Of a DNA stretch of 64,000 nt, positions 61,245-64,000 are shown piece by piece (position 1 is the first letter of the stretch; each line of letters begins with the position of its first letter). The DNA lies in the NCBI GenBank assembly GCA_018334095.1, contig JAGXTE010000059.1, forward strand, positions 1 through 64,000, in the 5' to 3' direction. The DNA is from Nitrosarchaeum sp. Lineage in GTDB: Archaea; Thermoproteota; Nitrososphaeria; Nitrososphaerales; Nitrosopumilaceae. The position numbers and the translations under genes were made by a program. The notes beneath the pieces are model-generated. The model worked only from the letters and a program-made list of their open reading frames with translations. It searched no databases and was not told the origin of the DNA.

Positions 61245-62512
61245 TTCAAATCCCTCGGATCAGTAATCTTTCCAGTTACAGCAGATGCTGCTGCCACAAG
61301 AGGTGATGAAAGATATGTTTGAGAATCAACATGGCCCATTCTTCCTGGAAAATTTCTGTTTGTGGTACTGATGCAAATTTCATCTTTTGCCAAAACCCCC
61401 ATATGTGCACCGCAACAAGCTCCACATGTAGGTGGTCCTACGGTAGCACCTGCATCTAAGAATATTTTGAGCAATCCATTTTCCATCGCACGTTTGTAAA
61501 TAGAGATAGAAGCAGGCAAGATTTCAGTTCTAATCTTAACTGTTCGTCCTTTGAGAATTTTAGCAGCAGCTTCCAAATCTTCATACTTTGCACCAGTGCA
61601 AGAGCCAATGTATGATTTATCCAATTCAACAGATGGAGCTTCTCTTACGATTGCAATATTTTCTGGAGAAAATGGCTTTGCAACAAGTGGTTCCATCTCA
61701 GAACCTTCGTATTCGTATATCTTTTCATATTCAGCATCAGTATCACCATGAACTAGTGTGATGTTCTTAGCACCTCTACTTGTAAGATAATCAACTACTT
61801 TTTGATCTGGTTCAACAATTCCATTTTTAGCTCCAGCCTCTGTTGTCATGTTACACATTGTCAATCTACTTTCTACGGACATTTCACTAATTCCGCTTCC
61901 ACCAAACTGCATTGTTTTGTATGCACCACCTTCAGTAGAAATATCACCAATAATTTTTAAAATAAAATCTTTGGCCATTACGTGTTCTGGGAGCTTTCCA
62001 TTTAGCTTAAAGTATAATGTATGAGGAACCTTAAACCAAATCTTTCCATTTAGCAATACGTATGCAACATCAGTATGTCCCAACCCACAAGCAAAAGAAC
62101 CAAGTGCGCCGGTAGTATTTGTATGAGAATCACCTCCAACATACACCTCACCAGGTAATACTAGTGCCTCTTCATGAGAAAGTGTATGACAAATTCCGTA
62201 TTGACCCATACCATACTTGAAGTGTTTTTCAATTCCATAGTTTTTTGTAAAGTTAGATAGCTTAATCACATTTTCAGCAGACATTTTATCTGCAGAAGGA
62301 ACAAAGTGATCTTCAGCGACCCAAACTTTTGTCGGATCCCATAATTTATCGACGTTAATTCCTTGTTTTTTTAATTTATCAAATACTTTGATTACACCAG
62401 GTCCTGATACGTCATGGACCATTACTTTATCCACATTTGCAAAGATTACATCATCTGGAGCAACCCGTTGTCTGCCAGAAGCACGAGCAAGTATCTTCTC
62501 AGTAATATTCAT
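61241..62512 (-). CDS. Aconitase-family large subunit, archaeal type (IPMI or homoaconitase)
   Basis: 4Fe-4S hydro-lyase of 423 aa, the length of archaeal HacA/LeuC2 proteins. Motifs: EKILARASGRQRVAPDDVIFANVD, MVHDVSG, AEDHFVPSADK, GDSHTNTTGALGSFACGLG, and cluster ligands in GSCTGAKYEDL and CGACCGAHMGVL. It pairs with the overlapping small subunit. This is the first gene of a four-gene unit followed by bacterial-type leuC-leuD. It is divergent from cofE. Confidence 0.9.
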   Translation of the reverse strand: MNITEKILARASGRQRVAPDDVIFANVDKVMVHDVSGPGVIKVFDKLKKQGINVDKLWDPTKVWVAEDHFVPSADKMSAENVIKLSNFTKNYGIEKHFKYGMGQYGICHTLSHEEALVLPGEVYVGGDSHTNTTGALGSFACGLGHTDVAYVLLNGKIWFKVPHTLYFKLNGKLPEHVMAKDFILKIIGDISTEGGAYKTMQFGGSGISEMSVESRLTMCNMTTEAGAKNGIVEPDQKVVDYLTSRGAKNITLVHGDTDAEYEKIYEYEGSEMEPLVAKPFSPENIAIVREAPSVELDKSYIGSCTGAKYEDLEAAAKILKGRTVKIRTEILPASISIYKRAMENGLLKIFLDAGATVGPPTCGACCGAHMGVLAKDEICISTTNRNFPGRMGHVDSQTYLSSPLVAAASAVTGKITDPRDLK

Positions 62513-62603
62513 AATCGAAAAAGCCCTTCATACAGATTAAAAGCTTTTCAGACGTATTAGGTGTAGCATAACAATAAAAAAGAAAAGAAAGAACAACGCA
62601 GAT

Positions 62604-63380
62604 GTGTCTCTAACTGTATCGCCCTTGGTTTCAGAAAGAAAAGAAGAAGAATTTGATGTATTTGAGACATTATTAGATACATTAGAAAAAAATGATGAAA
62701 AACTGCAAGAGGGAGATGTCATAGTAATATCTACTAAATTCATCTCCAATTCTCAAGGAAGACTAGTTGATCTTAACACGGTCAAAGCATCAAAAGAAGG
62801 AATTGAAGTATCCAAGAAATTTCAAATGAAAGCAGAAATTGCAGAGATAATTTTAAGAGAATCAGATAAAATTTTTGGCGGAATTTCAGGATTTGTCATT
62901 ACGTCAGCAGATAACATAATGGCTCCAAATGCAGGAATTGATAAATCAAATGCTAAAAAAGGAAAAATAATTTTATATCCAAATAATCCCTACATTATAT
63001 CTGAACAAATTAGAAGAAAGATTTTTTTAAAATTTTTAATCCATGTTGGGATTATTCTAGTAGATAGTAGATTAATGCCATCACGTATTGGGACATCCGG
63101 TGTTGCAATAGCATGCGCAGGCATTGAACCAGTATTAGATATGAGAGCAGAAAAAGACCTTGACGGAAATCCATTGAAGGTTACGTTTCAAGCAGTTGTA
63201 GATAATCTTGCAACAATTGCAAATCACAAGATGGGGGAAGCCGCAGAATCAAAACCATTTGCGATTGTTAGAAACTCAGGAGCTAAACTCACTGATAGAA
63301 AAATTAGCCCTTCAGAGATGGCCATATCGCCAGATCAATGCGTATACGTTAGAGGTTTAACAAATCCAACGAATCGCTAG
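62604..63380 (+). CDS. cofE: Coenzyme F420-0:L-glutamate ligase CofE
   Basis: It adds L-glutamates to F420-0 using GTP. Family blocks: LQEGDVIVISTKFISNSQGRLVDLN, ESDKIFGGISGFVITSADNIMAPNAGIDKSN, YPNNPY, and VDSRLMPSRIGTSGVAIACAGIEPVLDMR. Length 258 aa is normal. Starts at GTG 62604. Its product is the cofactor presumably used by the Ddn-like protein at 29840. Confidence 0.94.
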   Translation: MSLTVSPLVSERKEEEFDVFETLLDTLEKNDEKLQEGDVIVISTKFISNSQGRLVDLNTVKASKEGIEVSKKFQMKAEIAEIILRESDKIFGGISGFVITSADNIMAPNAGIDKSNAKKGKIILYPNNPYIISEQIRRKIFLKFLIHVGIILVDSRLMPSRIGTSGVAIACAGIEPVLDMRAEKDLDGNPLKVTFQAVVDNLATIANHKMGEAAESKPFAIVRNSGAKLTDRKISPSEMAISPDQCVYVRGLTNPTNR

Positions 63381-63429
63381 AAATTTTATTGGTTCTGCTT
63401 TAAATAGAGGTTTTTTCAGCACAGAATTA

Positions 63430-63978
63430 ATGGAGTATCTAACAAAATATCCTAAAACAATTTCATTTTTGGACGGATTAAAACACAGTATTAACGTAGA
63501 CAATAAAGGTGTAGAACAGCTCCATATCGTAGTTAAGAAAAGTTTTGAAGATTTAATGAAAATTTTTACGTCTGAAGGATTTACCAAAGTCAAATTAGAA
63601 CATAAACAACCAAATCAAATAGGAAACGGTTTGAACCTTAAACTAAAGAAGCCTTGGGAAATGCACATCAGAATGGTAGATCTAAAAAAAGGACTGATAG
63701 GAATACATGCGGAAGTTGAGGTATCAAGAGATTATCTTCAACACCTTGTATCACAAAGAACACCTGTAATATACGAGGTAGAAGAGATAATGAAAAAATA
63801 TCAAGTAGATTACAAAATATGGCACGATAAAATTAAAAAGAATGTTCACACAGTTTTTGACAATTATAAAGTAAAACTTGCAACACCTAGTATTCCAGTA
63901 TTTGCATGGAAACCAATGTTATTTGTAATTGGAACTGTAAGCATATTTTATTTGTGGAAATTTGTTAGTACTATCTAA
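63430..63978 (+). CDS. Hypothetical protein with C-terminal membrane anchor, 182 aa
   Basis: Soluble basic alpha/beta region (residues ~1-155) and a single C-terminal hydrophobic helix (WKPMLFVIGTVSIFYLWKF), consistent with a tail-anchored membrane protein. No family recognised. CTTTAAATAG (63398-63407) is centred about 27 nt before ATG 63430, a good leaderless promoter. It is 49 nt downstream of cofE. Confidence 0.8.
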   Translation: MEYLTKYPKTISFLDGLKHSINVDNKGVEQLHIVVKKSFEDLMKIFTSEGFTKVKLEHKQPNQIGNGLNLKLKKPWEMHIRMVDLKKGLIGIHAEVEVSRDYLQHLVSQRTPVIYEVEEIMKKYQVDYKIWHDKIKKNVHTVFDNYKVKLATPSIPVFAWKPMLFVIGTVSIFYLWKFVSTI

Positions 63979-64000
63979 GATAATCAAAAAATAAAAAGTT

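Noticed and set aside
1..64000. Insertion sequences, integrases or prophage
   Set aside because: I saw no transposase, integrase or phage structural gene, and neither tRNA gene has a duplicated 3' end nearby that would suggest an attachment site.

Overview
The window is about two-thirds A+T and comes from a chromosome of an ammonia-oxidising-type thaumarchaeon (Nitrososphaerota), most like marine Nitrosopumilus. Three things point there: archaeal information-processing genes (Rpo3/RpoD, eL18, uL13, uS9, uL16/L10e, eL43, exosome Rrp4/41/42, SBDS, Pcc1, prefoldin beta, Nob1, short XPF), secreted proteins ending in the W-I-x-N-N-x-x-W-W-A-D-G module, and F420 genes. Many genes start at, or within a few bases of, the predicted transcription start: a TATA-like box is centred about 23-29 nt before the start codon, as in leaderless archaeal mRNAs. 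I used that spacing to pick several starts. GTG and TTG starts are frequent. No stretch over 300 bases is empty; the largest gaps are 41222-41454 (holds a possible C/D box sRNA) and 55888-56111 (holds an inverted repeat).

Layout. 1-3654: lysine-rich repeat protein (cut by the window edge), a small unknown, PAP2 phosphatase, phosphoglycerate kinase, Zn-ribbon protein. 3656-8482: suf Fe-S assembly operon sufB-sufD-Rieske-sufS-sufU, without sufC. 8629-10521: a sensor histidine kinase split by one in-frame TAG. 10656-12776: secreted PKD-repeat protein. 12982-16721: tetrapyrrole operon hemL-hemC-cobA-hemD. 16770-19467: PhoU-like DUF47, Pit phosphate permease, arsenate reductase and aquaporin. 19583-27204: the pst region (phoU, pstB, pstA, pstC, divergent AbrB-PhoU regulator, secreted triple-repeat protein, pstS), whose promoters share TTCTATATAGT. 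27321-37904: ABC-2 exporter, several small or unknown genes (among them a metallothionein-like protein), tRNA-Glu, MFS transporter, degenerate PLD-like protein. 37901-45180: EndA-like protein, uL16, tRNA-Gly, antiporter, C2H2-like microprotein under a perfect inverted repeat, coiled-coil protein, processive glycosyltransferase. 45234-50220: ferredoxin, two rhodaneses, NAD kinase, Nob1, XPF nuclease. 50272-54087: SBDS/exosome/eL43/Pcc1/prefoldin operon.

54192-55887 is the most unusual part. It is a cluster of small thaumarchaeal genes lodged between two core informational operons. Three of its genes carry an identical 16-bp element (GGCATGCCACAAACCA) 54-55 nt before the start codon. Two share an N-terminal module fused to different bodies, and one resembles only the helical hairpin of ESCRT-III/CdvB. 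56112-58043 is rpoD-eL18-uL13-uS9, followed by a sugar nucleotidyltransferase. 58750-62512 holds two adjacent aconitase-family pairs, one bacterial-type LeuCD and one archaeal-type. The window ends with CofE and a membrane-anchored unknown.

The clearest working units are phosphate uptake and its control with arsenate detoxification alongside, Fe-S cluster assembly, tetrapyrrole synthesis, and RNA processing/ribosome maturation. Family assignments come from motif recognition without database searches. Functions of the small genes, and all regulatory sites, are inferences.
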